Below are positions 15,688 to 22,273 of a DNA stretch of 33,915 bases, in pieces (within the stretch, counting starts at the first letter, position 1; each line of letters opens with the position of its first letter). This DNA is from an uncultured Loktanella sp. (GTDB lineage Bacteria; Pseudomonadota; Alphaproteobacteria; Rhodobacterales; Rhodobacteraceae), in contig CAKZNT010000091.1 in assembly GCA_937132065.1 (NCBI GenBank), positions 1-33,915 of the forward strand, in the 5' to 3' direction. A model generated the notes under the pieces. That model saw only the letters and a program-made list of their open reading frames with translations. It was not told the DNA's origin and made no database searches. Both the position numbers and the translations under genes were made by a program.

Positions 15688-16928
15688 CCCGCGCACCGGG
15701 CCCAAGGGGCGGATTGATTTGGGGGTCACTGGGTGCGTTCCAAGCTGATCCGTTAGGGTTTTTGGCGCAAGCGGCGCAAGAGCACGGCGACATTGTCAGG
15801 CTCCGGTTTGGACCTGTCACAGCCCATTTGCTCAATAGTCCTGCGGCGATCGAACATGTGTTATCGCGCAATGCGTCAAATTACGACAAGGCCACGCGCA
15901 GTGCCGACCGTATCGCAGCGACAACTGGCGATAGTCTTTTGTCGGCAAATGCCCACGCGTGGGAGCGGCATCGCCGCTTGATCCAACCCGTCTTTCAGCC
16001 AAAGTGCTTTGACGGGATTAAACCCGTTTTGGATAGCCTGCTTGATCCGATGCTGGCGCGGTGGCGCAAGGCGGGGCGTATCGATATTGTTGACGAGATG
16101 ATGCAACTGGTGATCGCCGCCGTGATCAAGGTTTTGTTCACGTCCGACATCGACCCTATGCGTATCAGTGCCCCGCTTGAGGTCATTCTGGCGGATACAT
16201 GGCGGCGCATCGAGGCGCCACTTAACGCGGCGATGCTGTCGCCCAAGCTACACCGTCCCGCGTTTAAAGCGGCCGTGCGCGCGGTGAACGATGTTGTTTT
16301 CGACCTGATCCGGCAGCGGCGTAAATGCACGCAATGGCCTGATGATGTGCTGACGCGGCTGCTGCGCGCCCATGAGGCCGAGGGCGAGGCACAGTTGAGC
16401 GACACGGAATTGCGCGATGCGGCTGTCACCCTTTTGCTGGCGGGTCACGAGACCACTGCGAATGCGCTGTCATGGGCGTTTATCCATCTTTTGGACGCGC
16501 CCGAGATAGGTGATCCTGCCCGAATATTTGCCGAGGCGATCCGCCTTTATCCGTCGATCTGGGTGATCGAGCGGCGTGCGATTGCGGCGGATGTGATCGA
16601 CGGGTTCGATATCCCGCGCGGCAGTTCGGTGCTGATCTCGCCGTATCTGCTGCATCGTCATCCGGCGTTCTGGCCACATGCAAGCGCCTTTGATCCAACC
16701 CGCTTTGCGCAGGGCACACCCCGCCCGAGCGCGGGATATATGCCGTTTGGCTTAGGGCAGCATCGTTGCGTCGGGTTGTATCTTGCCAACAAGATGGCCA
16801 CCCATATCATCGCCCGCGTCAGTCACACCGTCCGCCTGACGCTGCTACCTGATCAGCAACCCAAAACGCTGGCGGGTATCACCTTGCGCCACGAAGGACC
16901 GGTCTTGATGCGGGTGACGGCGGATTAG
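15684..16928 (+). CDS. Cytochrome P450 with a shortened I-to-K helix segment
   Basis: A 414-aa heme monooxygenase. The I-helix oxygen-binding motif is AGHETT (253-258), the K-helix ExxR is EAIR (284-287) and the heme-ligand motif is FGLGQHRCVG with Cys362. HAWERHRRLIQPVF (91-104) is the usual C-helix heme-propionate block. Between the I helix and ExxR there are only about 25 residues, whereas most bacterial P450s have about 50; the J/J' helices appear to be missing. The frame is otherwise open, so this is an in-frame loss rather than a frameshift. It is soluble, with no N-terminal anchor. Redox partners are not in the window. The stop overlaps the convergent aminotransferase stop (TTAG). Confidence 0.92.
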   Translation: MTRAPGPRGGLIWGSLGAFQADPLGFLAQAAQEHGDIVRLRFGPVTAHLLNSPAAIEHVLSRNASNYDKATRSADRIAATTGDSLLSANAHAWERHRRLIQPVFQPKCFDGIKPVLDSLLDPMLARWRKAGRIDIVDEMMQLVIAAVIKVLFTSDIDPMRISAPLEVILADTWRRIEAPLNAAMLSPKLHRPAFKAAVRAVNDVVFDLIRQRRKCTQWPDDVLTRLLRAHEAEGEAQLSDTELRDAAVTLLLAGHETTANALSWAFIHLLDAPEIGDPARIFAEAIRLYPSIWVIERRAIAADVIDGFDIPRGSSVLISPYLLHRHPAFWPHASAFDPTRFAQGTPRPSAGYMPFGLGQHRCVGLYLANKMATHIIARVSHTVRLTLLPDQQPKTLAGITLRHEGPVLMRVTAD

Positions 16929-18373
16929 ACTGGCGTAAAGATCGCCGTTGCCGGATCAAATGCATATGCGGCGACGTGATCGCCCGCCGTTTCCGCAAGC
17001 TCGCGCACCGCGTTCAAGATCGTATCGACGTCGTTGTCGCTGGCCAGAAAGCTAAAGTTCAGGCGCACAAATCCTGGCTTGACGATCTCGTTCCCTGCGA
17101 GGATCGCACTGCGCATTGCGGCAGATTGCGCGTCATCAATGCCCAACACACGGTGCACATATGGCCCCGCACAGGCGCAGCCACCGCGCGCCTGAATGCC
17201 GTAGCAATCTGACAAAAGGCGCGTAATCAACTGCTGATGCACATAGCCGCCCTTGCCGTCGCGCACCCGAAACGAAAAGATCGGCAGACGATCACACGCA
17301 AGGTTGCCGAGCAGTTCGATATGGGGGTGGTCGCCCCATGCCTGCATCCCTTTTTCGAATGTCTCGCGGTTGCGTTTCGTGATGTAGTCTTGGGTGATCG
17401 CCCCCTTCACAAGAAAGCAAAGCGCGGCGCGGATGTCACCGATCACATTGGGCGTGCCTGCTTCTTCGCGGGCTTCGACGTTGGTGGAATAGTCGTGCCC
17501 GTTGGGGGACACAAACCGCACCGTGCCACCACCGGGAAGGGTCGGGGTATCGGCCTGCACATGGTCGTGGCGCATGATCAGGACGCCAGAGGCCTGCGGC
17601 CCACCCACAAACTTGTGGGGCGACAAGACCACGGCGTCGATCATCGCATCGTCTGCGGGGCAAAGGTCGATTGCGAGGTAAGGCGCTCCACCCGCATAAT
17701 CCCAGATCACGGTTGCGCCCGCGCCCTTGAGCAGGCGGGTCACCGCAAGCACATCGGTGACGATGCCAGTCACATTGGATGCAGCCGAAAACGCGCCAAT
17801 AATCGGGCGGCCCTGATGCGTTGCAAGGGTGTCGGCAAGGGCGGTCATGCAGGGGCCACCACATGCGGCCTCGGGCACGGTGATCACCTCTGCGCCGCTT
17901 TCGCGCCACGGCAAGATGTTGGAGTGATGCTCATAAGGGCCGATGAGGACCACAGGGGATTTCCCATCTGCAACCATCTGCTTGAGGCCGAGCAAATGGA
18001 CCAACCGGTTGATCCCTGTTGTCGCGCCAGACCCTGTGAAAATAACGGCATGTTCGCGCGACCCATTGCAATGGGCGCGGATCACGTCACGGGCCTCGCG
18101 GCGCATACGGGTCATGAAGCCGCCCACATAGGAGGCCTCTGTGTGGCTGTTGGCGTAAAAGGGGAGCAACTCGGTTAGCACGAAATCTTCGATCTGGCGA
18201 AGCGCGCGCCCCGAGGCAACGTAGTCGGCATAGATCAGGGGCTTCTTGCCCAGCGGGCCGTCGATGACCGCGCTATGGCCGATCAGACCAGCGGAGAGGT
18301 CAGCAACGGTTGTGTCCGAAACGAGTGAATCGCTGAACTTTTGGAACAGGGTCTGGCTGGTTGTTTGGGTCAT
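16925..18373 (-). CDS. Class V aminotransferase / cysteine desulfurase-like PLP enzyme
   Basis: A 482-aa PLP-dependent fold-type I enzyme of the class V (NifS/SufS/kynureninase-like) group. Visible residues are the HTEASY stretch (77-82), FTGSGATTG (112-120), EHHSN (148-152) that stacks on PLP, Asp225 in WDYAGG, the Schiff-base Lys254 in SPHKFVGG, and RGGCACAGPYVH with Cys399 and Cys401 where desulfurases carry the active-site cysteine. It is longer than SufS (~406 aa). The ATG at 18373 has GGAGAG 6 bases upstream. It is divergent from an Lrp/AsnC regulator, suggesting amino-acid-responsive control. Whether it belongs to the neighbouring cluster or to separate amino acid or sulfur metabolism is not clear. 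Confidence 0.85.
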   Translation of the reverse strand: MTQTTSQTLFQKFSDSLVSDTTVADLSAGLIGHSAVIDGPLGKKPLIYADYVASGRALRQIEDFVLTELLPFYANSHTEASYVGGFMTRMRREARDVIRAHCNGSREHAVIFTGSGATTGINRLVHLLGLKQMVADGKSPVVLIGPYEHHSNILPWRESGAEVITVPEAACGGPCMTALADTLATHQGRPIIGAFSAASNVTGIVTDVLAVTRLLKGAGATVIWDYAGGAPYLAIDLCPADDAMIDAVVLSPHKFVGGPQASGVLIMRHDHVQADTPTLPGGGTVRFVSPNGHDYSTNVEAREEAGTPNVIGDIRAALCFLVKGAITQDYITKRNRETFEKGMQAWGDHPHIELLGNLACDRLPIFSFRVRDGKGGYVHQQLITRLLSDCYGIQARGGCACAGPYVHRVLGIDDAQSAAMRSAILAGNEIVKPGFVRLNFSFLASDNDVDTILNAVRELAETAGDHVAAYAFDPATAIFTPV

Positions 18374-18466
18374 TTGCGCTCTCCATCGGTGTTGGAGCAT
18401 AATTACCCCCATCTAAGCGAGAAAACATTACTTGATTTTGCGCAGATTTACCTAATATTGGGTCAT

Positions 18467-18934
18467 ATGATTGAAATTGATAACATAGACCGCAAAATTC
18501 TTGCCGTTTTGCAAAAGAATGGGGCGCTGTCCCAGCGTGACGTTGCCGCAGAGGTGGGTTTGTCCCAGAACGCATGTTGGCGGCGTATTCGGCGGCTGAC
18601 CGAGGCTGGCGTTATCGAGGGGTTTCACGCCCGCATAAATGCCGATCTGGTCGGGCTGGACCTGACTGTTTTTATGATGATCCGCACCCGCCAGCATAGC
18701 GAGGGGTGGATGCGCGACTTTCGCAAGCATGTGGCGACGATCCCCGAGATTGTGGATGTGCACAGGATCGGCGGTGACTGGGATTACCTGATCAAGGTGG
18801 TGACCACGTCAATGGCGGGCTACGATCAGGTCTATCAGGCGCTGACGGCCAAGGTGGACCTTGAAACCGTCACGGGCCTGTTTGCGATGGAGACGATTCT
18901 GGAGAACCAGCCGCTACATCTGCCGCGCGTTTAG
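18467..18934 (+). CDS. Lrp/AsnC-family transcriptional regulator
   Basis: A 155-aa regulator. The N-terminal helix-turn-helix covers about residues 5-55 (DNIDRKILAVLQ, LSQRDVAAEVGLSQNACWRRIRRL-type block split over the two helices), followed by the C-terminal RAM ligand-binding and oligomerisation domain (DVHRIGGDWDYLIKV, YDQVYQAL). The ATG at 18467 is chosen because the family begins close to the IDxxDRKIL block; the frame extends upstream without support. It is divergent from the PLP enzyme with a 93-bp gap and most likely controls it in response to an amino acid. The stop codon lies inside a perfect 9-bp terminator stem. Confidence 0.92.
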   Translation: MIEIDNIDRKILAVLQKNGALSQRDVAAEVGLSQNACWRRIRRLTEAGVIEGFHARINADLVGLDLTVFMMIRTRQHSEGWMRDFRKHVATIPEIVDVHRIGGDWDYLIKVVTTSMAGYDQVYQALTAKVDLETVTGLFAMETILENQPLHLPRV

Positions 18935-18954
18935 CCCCCGATTGACGGGGGCTA
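18932..18954. terminator. Perfect 9-bp hairpin shared by the Lrp gene and nanA
   Basis: TAGCCCCCG and CGGGGGCTA pair perfectly around a 5-base loop ATTGA. The TAG stop of the regulator is its first three bases, and the convergent lyase stop is 7 bases beyond. There is no T-tract, so it is best read as a bidirectional barrier between convergent genes. Confidence 0.7.
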
Positions 18955-18960
18955 GCGCAA

Positions 18961-19863
18961 TTAGCTGACGGCAAGCCAAGGTGAAACCTCTGGCAGATCA
19001 AGGAACGCTTTGACGCGTGCCTCTGCGTCCGCGACTTTTGCTGTCATCGGGGCGCGGGTAGGGCCGCAGTCGATGCCAATGACGCGGAATGCTGCTTTCA
19101 TGCCCGGCAAAACGCCCGTTTCAAGCAAGACCTCTACGAACCGCTGCGAGATGTCTTGCAATTCGCGCGCCCGTGCAAGGTTGCCCGCGTTGACGGCCTC
19201 GTCGAGGGCCACGTAAAGTTTGCCAAGCAGGTTGTAGGTCGTGCCGATGCCGCCATCGACCCCAAGGCCTGCTGCCGCAAGAAATATCTCGTCAAACCCG
19301 AAGAAATAGGTGCTATCGGGGCGGCGGCGCTGCAACATCGACAGCTTGAAGATATCGGCAGAGGTAAACTTGATGCCCGCGACATTGGGCAGGTCAAGCA
19401 AGCGCACGAGCAAATCAAGCGGCAACGGGCGGTTGGTGCGAATAGGAATTTCATAGACGATCAACGGCAGATCAGTCGCCTGAGACAACGCCTGATAGTA
19501 GCTGAAAATCTCTTCGTCTGAGAACGGGTAAGAGTGCGGGGGCAGGGCAGACAATGCGTCATAGCCCAACGTCTTGGCATTCTTGGCAAGGCGGATTGCA
19601 TCGGCAAGCGCGGGTGTGCCGACATGGGCCATCAAGGTCTGGCCCGTCCCCTTGGCGCAGGCGGCTGCAACGGCCTGCTGCTCTAGCAGGGCGGGGGTTT
19701 CAAGCAGACCGGATTCGCCGCTGCTCCCGCCAACATATAGTCCGCGCAGCCCTTGGTTGAGGACGTATTTGGTGAGGTTCGTTTGGCGCTCGGCGTCAAA
19801 TTCACCCTGATCATTCAGGCCCGTCATAAGCGCGGCATACATACCAGAAAGCGGTTTGGTCAT
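18961..19863 (-). CDS. nanA: N-acetylneuraminate lyase (sialic acid aldolase)
   Basis: A 300-aa member of the dihydrodipicolinate synthase/NAL superfamily that cleaves Neu5Ac into pyruvate and N-acetylmannosamine. Residue numbers coincide with E. coli NanA: Ser47-Ser48 in GGSSGES, Tyr137 in VYEIP, the Schiff-base Lys165 in GIKFTS, Asp191-Glu192 in GFDEIF and Thr208 in GGIGTTYN. Together these favour sialic acid over dihydrodipicolinate synthase. It is divergent from a FadR-type regulator and TRAP transporter genes and ends at a shared hairpin with the Lrp gene. The downstream ManNAc enzymes are encoded at 23549-25108, completing the entry of sialic acid to N-acetylglucosamine-6-phosphate. NagA and NagB are not in the window. 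Confidence 0.93.
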   Translation of the reverse strand: MTKPLSGMYAALMTGLNDQGEFDAERQTNLTKYVLNQGLRGLYVGGSSGESGLLETPALLEQQAVAAACAKGTGQTLMAHVGTPALADAIRLAKNAKTLGYDALSALPPHSYPFSDEEIFSYYQALSQATDLPLIVYEIPIRTNRPLPLDLLVRLLDLPNVAGIKFTSADIFKLSMLQRRRPDSTYFFGFDEIFLAAAGLGVDGGIGTTYNLLGKLYVALDEAVNAGNLARARELQDISQRFVEVLLETGVLPGMKAAFRVIGIDCGPTRAPMTAKVADAEARVKAFLDLPEVSPWLAVS

Positions 19864-19924
19864 CGAATTTCCCCGTGGAAAGTTTCTATTCTACTGCTGT
19901 TTGAATACATCTTTTCATTTTTGT

Positions 19925-19953
19925 TTGACAAGAATTATCTCTGGTATTACCAA
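19925..19953 (+). promoter_or_regulatory. Candidate promoter of the sialic acid regulator/TRAP operon
   Basis: TTGACA at 19925-19930 matches the -35 consensus. With a 17-base spacer the -10 would be TACCAA at 19948-19953, a poor match; TATTAC at 19945 has a 14-base spacer. Either choice lies on the operator-like palindrome, as expected for autorepression. Confidence 0.4.
19942..19952. promoter_or_regulatory. FadR/GntR-type operator candidate TGGTA-T-TACCA
   Basis: A perfect 11-bp palindrome with the TGGT-N3-ACCA pattern favoured by FadR-subfamily GntR regulators. It sits in the 123-bp divergent gap between nanA and the FadR-type gene, overlapping the candidate -10 of the latter. It is a single site in this gap and could control both directions. 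Confidence 0.55.
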
Positions 19954-19986
19954 AATGAACATATCGTTAAGTTGGAGGACTTGCGA

Positions 19987-20727
19987 ATGGGGGGATTTAT
20001 GGAAGACCATCACGAGCCAACGCGGGCGGCAGACGCCATTGCTGTTGCATTGATTGCTGGCATTCGCGGCGAGGAGATCGCCGTTGACGAGCCGCTTCCC
20101 ACAGAACGAGAGCTTTGCGAGCGGTTCGGAGCCTCCCGGCCAACCGTTCGCGAGGCGCTCGCACAGATGCAGATGCGCGGCTACGCGATTGCAGGTGCGG
20201 GCAAACGACCACGCGCCGCCCGCCCGTCACTGACGAATGTATTGCGCGGCGCTGGCGGGCATATCCGCGAAATTCTGGGTGATGCCGAAAGCGGCGCGCA
20301 CCTCGAACAGATGCGCCAGTTCATCGAAACGGGTGCGGTGCGCGAGGCGGCAACACGCGCTGGCAACATCCAGATTGCGATGATCCAGTCAGCCCTCGAG
20401 CGCAATTTCGAAGCCATCGGCACGCCGGATTTTCCCGCGACCGACATCGCCTTTCATCGCGCGCTTGTCTCGATTGTGGGCAACCCCGTTATCTTGACGC
20501 TGCACGACATGTTCGTGTCCGACATGCTTAACCATCGCCCGAGCGTCGATGACCGCACGGCCTATGACCGCATTGCATACGGCGAACACCTTGCCATCTA
20601 TCAAGCCATTCTTGACGGCGATAGCATCAAGGCGACCGACGTGATGGGCAAACATCTAGAGCGTTCCTACCGGTCCCGCTTGCGGGCCCCGAAATCCGTC
20701 TCAGGCGGACCTAATCAGGATCAATAG
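19987..20727 (+). CDS. FadR/GntR-family regulator, likely sialic acid-responsive (NanR-like)
   Basis: A 246-aa regulator with an N-terminal winged helix-turn-helix (LPTERELCERFGASRPTVRE, about residues 36-55) and a C-terminal FCD-type all-helical ligand domain containing the metal-site pattern DIAFHRAL and later GEHLAIYQAI and GKHLERSY. The ATG at 19987 is preceded by GGAGG 8 bases away; an ATG at 19999 is an alternative. A much longer upstream frame runs through A+T-rich intergenic DNA and is not used. Position between nanA and SiaP makes a role as local repressor of sialic acid uptake and catabolism likely; the ligand (Neu5Ac, ManNAc or ManNAc-6-P) is not visible. Confidence 0.88.
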   Translation: MGGFMEDHHEPTRAADAIAVALIAGIRGEEIAVDEPLPTERELCERFGASRPTVREALAQMQMRGYAIAGAGKRPRAARPSLTNVLRGAGGHIREILGDAESGAHLEQMRQFIETGAVREAATRAGNIQIAMIQSALERNFEAIGTPDFPATDIAFHRALVSIVGNPVILTLHDMFVSDMLNHRPSVDDRTAYDRIAYGEHLAIYQAILDGDSIKATDVMGKHLERSYRSRLRAPKSVSGGPNQDQ

Positions 20728-20739
20728 TCCTGGACCACT

Positions 20740-20756
20740 TGCAGGAAAGCCCTGCA
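20740..20756 (+). promoter_or_regulatory. Small hairpin in the siaP leader
   Basis: TGCAGG (20740-20745) and CCTGCA (20751-20756) form a 6-bp stem with a 5-base loop in the 52-bp gap between the regulator and siaP, 24 bases before the siaP ATG. It may protect the siaP message or mark a weak stop; no T-tract follows. Confidence 0.35.
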
Positions 20757-20779
20757 CTCACATGAAATCGGAGTAAGAA

Positions 20780-21742
20780 ATGACTTTCTACAAACATCTT
20801 TTTGCGGGCGCCGCCACTCTGGCCCTGACCGTTGGTGCAGCGAACGCGCGCGAGTTGACCTTTGGCCTGCAAGACAACGAAGTGTCCAACATCTATCAAG
20901 GCGCGCAGGCGTTTGCCGAAAAGCTCGAAGCGCTTTCTGATGGTGAATTGACAGTGAACCTGTTCCCCAACGCGTCCCTTGGCGATTTCAAGGCGATGGT
21001 TTCGCAAGTGCAGGCTGGCGAATTGGACATGGTCCTGACGGGCTATCCGGATATGTCCTATATCATCCCCGAGCTGAAGCTTGTCGGCGCGCCTTATGTT
21101 GTTGACGACTTTGCACACCTTGAGAGCATCGTTGCTGGTCCTTGGGGTCAAGAGATCGACGCAAAGATGCAAGAAAAAGATATCAAGCTGCTTGACGTTT
21201 GGTATTACGGCACACGCCAGACTTCTTCGAACCGCGCGATCAATTCGCTCGAGGATATGGCTGGCCTGCGTCTGCGCACGCCCAACGTGCCGTTCCTGAT
21301 TGCCTTTGCTGAAAACACAGGCGCGACAGCTGCGCCCGTTGCGTTCCAAGAGGTTTATCTTGCGCTGCAAACCAATCAGGTTGATGCGGAAGAAAACCCG
21401 TTGCCAACGATTGACGCAATGAAGTTCTACGAAGTGCAAAGCCACATCGCGATGACGAACCACTTTATCGCATCGGGTGCGGTGCAGATGGGCACGTCGA
21501 CATGGGACGCCTTGAGCGACGAAGAAAAGGGCTGGGTCAACGAAGCACTGCAAGCTGGCGGCGACGTCAGTGACGGGCTGACTGTCAAAGCAGAAGAAGA
21601 CCTGATCGCGACATTCCAAGAGCGTGGCTTGACCATCACACGCCCTGACACCGCACCGTTCCGCGCGGCGATGGAGCCATATTACACCGAGCTGGAAGCC
21701 GAATTCGGTGAAGGCGCAATCGCAAACGTGCGCGGCGAATAA
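20780..21742 (+). CDS. siaP: TRAP transporter sialic acid-binding periplasmic protein (SiaP/DctP family)
   Basis: A 320-aa DctP-family protein with a Sec signal peptide (cleavage probably after ANA, residue 23). It captures substrate in the periplasm for the SiaQM membrane pair. The ligand triad of Haemophilus SiaP (Arg127, Arg147, Asn187) is matched by Arg146 in YYGTRQTSSN, Arg166 in GLRLRTPN and Asn206 in EENPLPT, with identical 20- and 40-residue spacings. The block VAFQEVYLALQTNQVD is also very SiaP-like. It follows the regulator and precedes a hairpin and the membrane genes, an order that usually gives more binding protein than permease. Sialic acid is the likely ligand. Confidence 0.92.
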   Translation: MTFYKHLFAGAATLALTVGAANARELTFGLQDNEVSNIYQGAQAFAEKLEALSDGELTVNLFPNASLGDFKAMVSQVQAGELDMVLTGYPDMSYIIPELKLVGAPYVVDDFAHLESIVAGPWGQEIDAKMQEKDIKLLDVWYYGTRQTSSNRAINSLEDMAGLRLRTPNVPFLIAFAENTGATAAPVAFQEVYLALQTNQVDAEENPLPTIDAMKFYEVQSHIAMTNHFIASGAVQMGTSTWDALSDEEKGWVNEALQAGGDVSDGLTVKAEEDLIATFQERGLTITRPDTAPFRAAMEPYYTELEAEFGEGAIANVRGE

Positions 21743-21752
21743 TCGACAAACC

Positions 21753-21776
21753 GGCAGGGGCGTTCGCGCCCTTGCC
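21753..21776 (+). promoter_or_regulatory. Stable 10-bp hairpin with TTCG loop between siaP and the permease genes
   Basis: GGCAGGGGCG pairs with CGCCCTTGCC (one G-U pair) around a TTCG tetraloop, 11 bases after the siaP stop and 20 bases before the DctQ start. No T-tract follows. It is probably an RNA stabiliser or partial terminator that raises binding protein over permease output. Confidence 0.65.
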
Positions 21777-21796
21777 ACCATTTTCAAGGGGGCAAA

Positions 21797-22273
21797 ATGT
21801 TTCGCAAGTATAGCTTTGAGGGATGTATTGCGGCGGCGCTCTTTATCGCGCTGTTCTTTGTCATTCTGATCCAGATTTTCGGACGCACATCGCTGTTCAC
21901 CGGCCCGATCTGGACCGAAGAACTGGCCCGATGGCTCTGGGTCTGGATGGCGCTCATCGGGATTGGCGCGGTCGAACGCGACAATGCGCAATTGCGGATG
22001 AGTTTCCTTGTCGAGATGCTCCCAAGCCGCGTCCAGACGGGCCTCGCGATTGCTTTTGACACGCTTTATTTCGCGGTGGTCTGCAAGTTGATCGTGGTCG
22101 GCTATGGCGCAATCATGCGCACATGGGACAATGAAACCGTGTCGCTGCCCACGACGGACGCCGTTCTCTATGCTTCAACATTCGTCGCGTTGATCCTGAT
22201 CTTGCACAGGATCGCCCGCCGCTTGTTCACCACCATATTTGGCAGGCCCACGCTTGCGGAGGACGCGCAATGA
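21797..22273 (+). CDS. siaQ: TRAP transporter small membrane subunit (SiaQ/DctQ)
   Basis: A 158-aa protein with four hydrophobic helices typical of DctQ: AALFIALFFVILIQIF, the WLWVWMALIGIGAV segment, FDTLYFAVVCKLIVV and ASTFVALILILHRIA. The motif TEELARWLWVW preceding helix two is the usual DctQ signature. It supports the large DctM subunit in sodium-driven uptake. The start at 21797 has an AAGGGGG ribosome site 5 bases upstream. The stop overlaps the DctM start by ATGA. Unlike Haemophilus, where Q and M are fused, they are separate here. Confidence 0.92.
   Translation: MFRKYSFEGCIAAALFIALFFVILIQIFGRTSLFTGPIWTEELARWLWVWMALIGIGAVERDNAQLRMSFLVEMLPSRVQTGLAIAFDTLYFAVVCKLIVVGYGAIMRTWDNETVSLPTTDAVLYASTFVALILILHRIARRLFTTIFGRPTLAEDAQ

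Noticed and set aside
5267..18373. Reading the HMGR/UbiA region as a standard ubiquinone, heme A or carotenoid locus
   Set aside because: No ubiquinone, cytochrome oxidase or carotenoid gene is adjacent. The BtaA-like, dikinase and prenol-kinase-like partners do not belong to those pathways.
18432..18458. TTGATT/TAATAT as a promoter for the Lrp gene
   Set aside because: The spacer is only 15 bases and the -10 ends 8 bases before the ATG, so it is not reliable enough to annotate.
19753..19986. 78-codon upstream extension of the FadR-type regulator
   Set aside because: It runs through nanA 5' sequence and A+T-rich promoter DNA, and the internal ATG at 19987 has a strong GGAGG site.
20711..21991. 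A 426-codon minus-strand frame across siaP
   Set aside because: Antisense to a well-supported SiaP with signal peptide and ligand residues; no domain.
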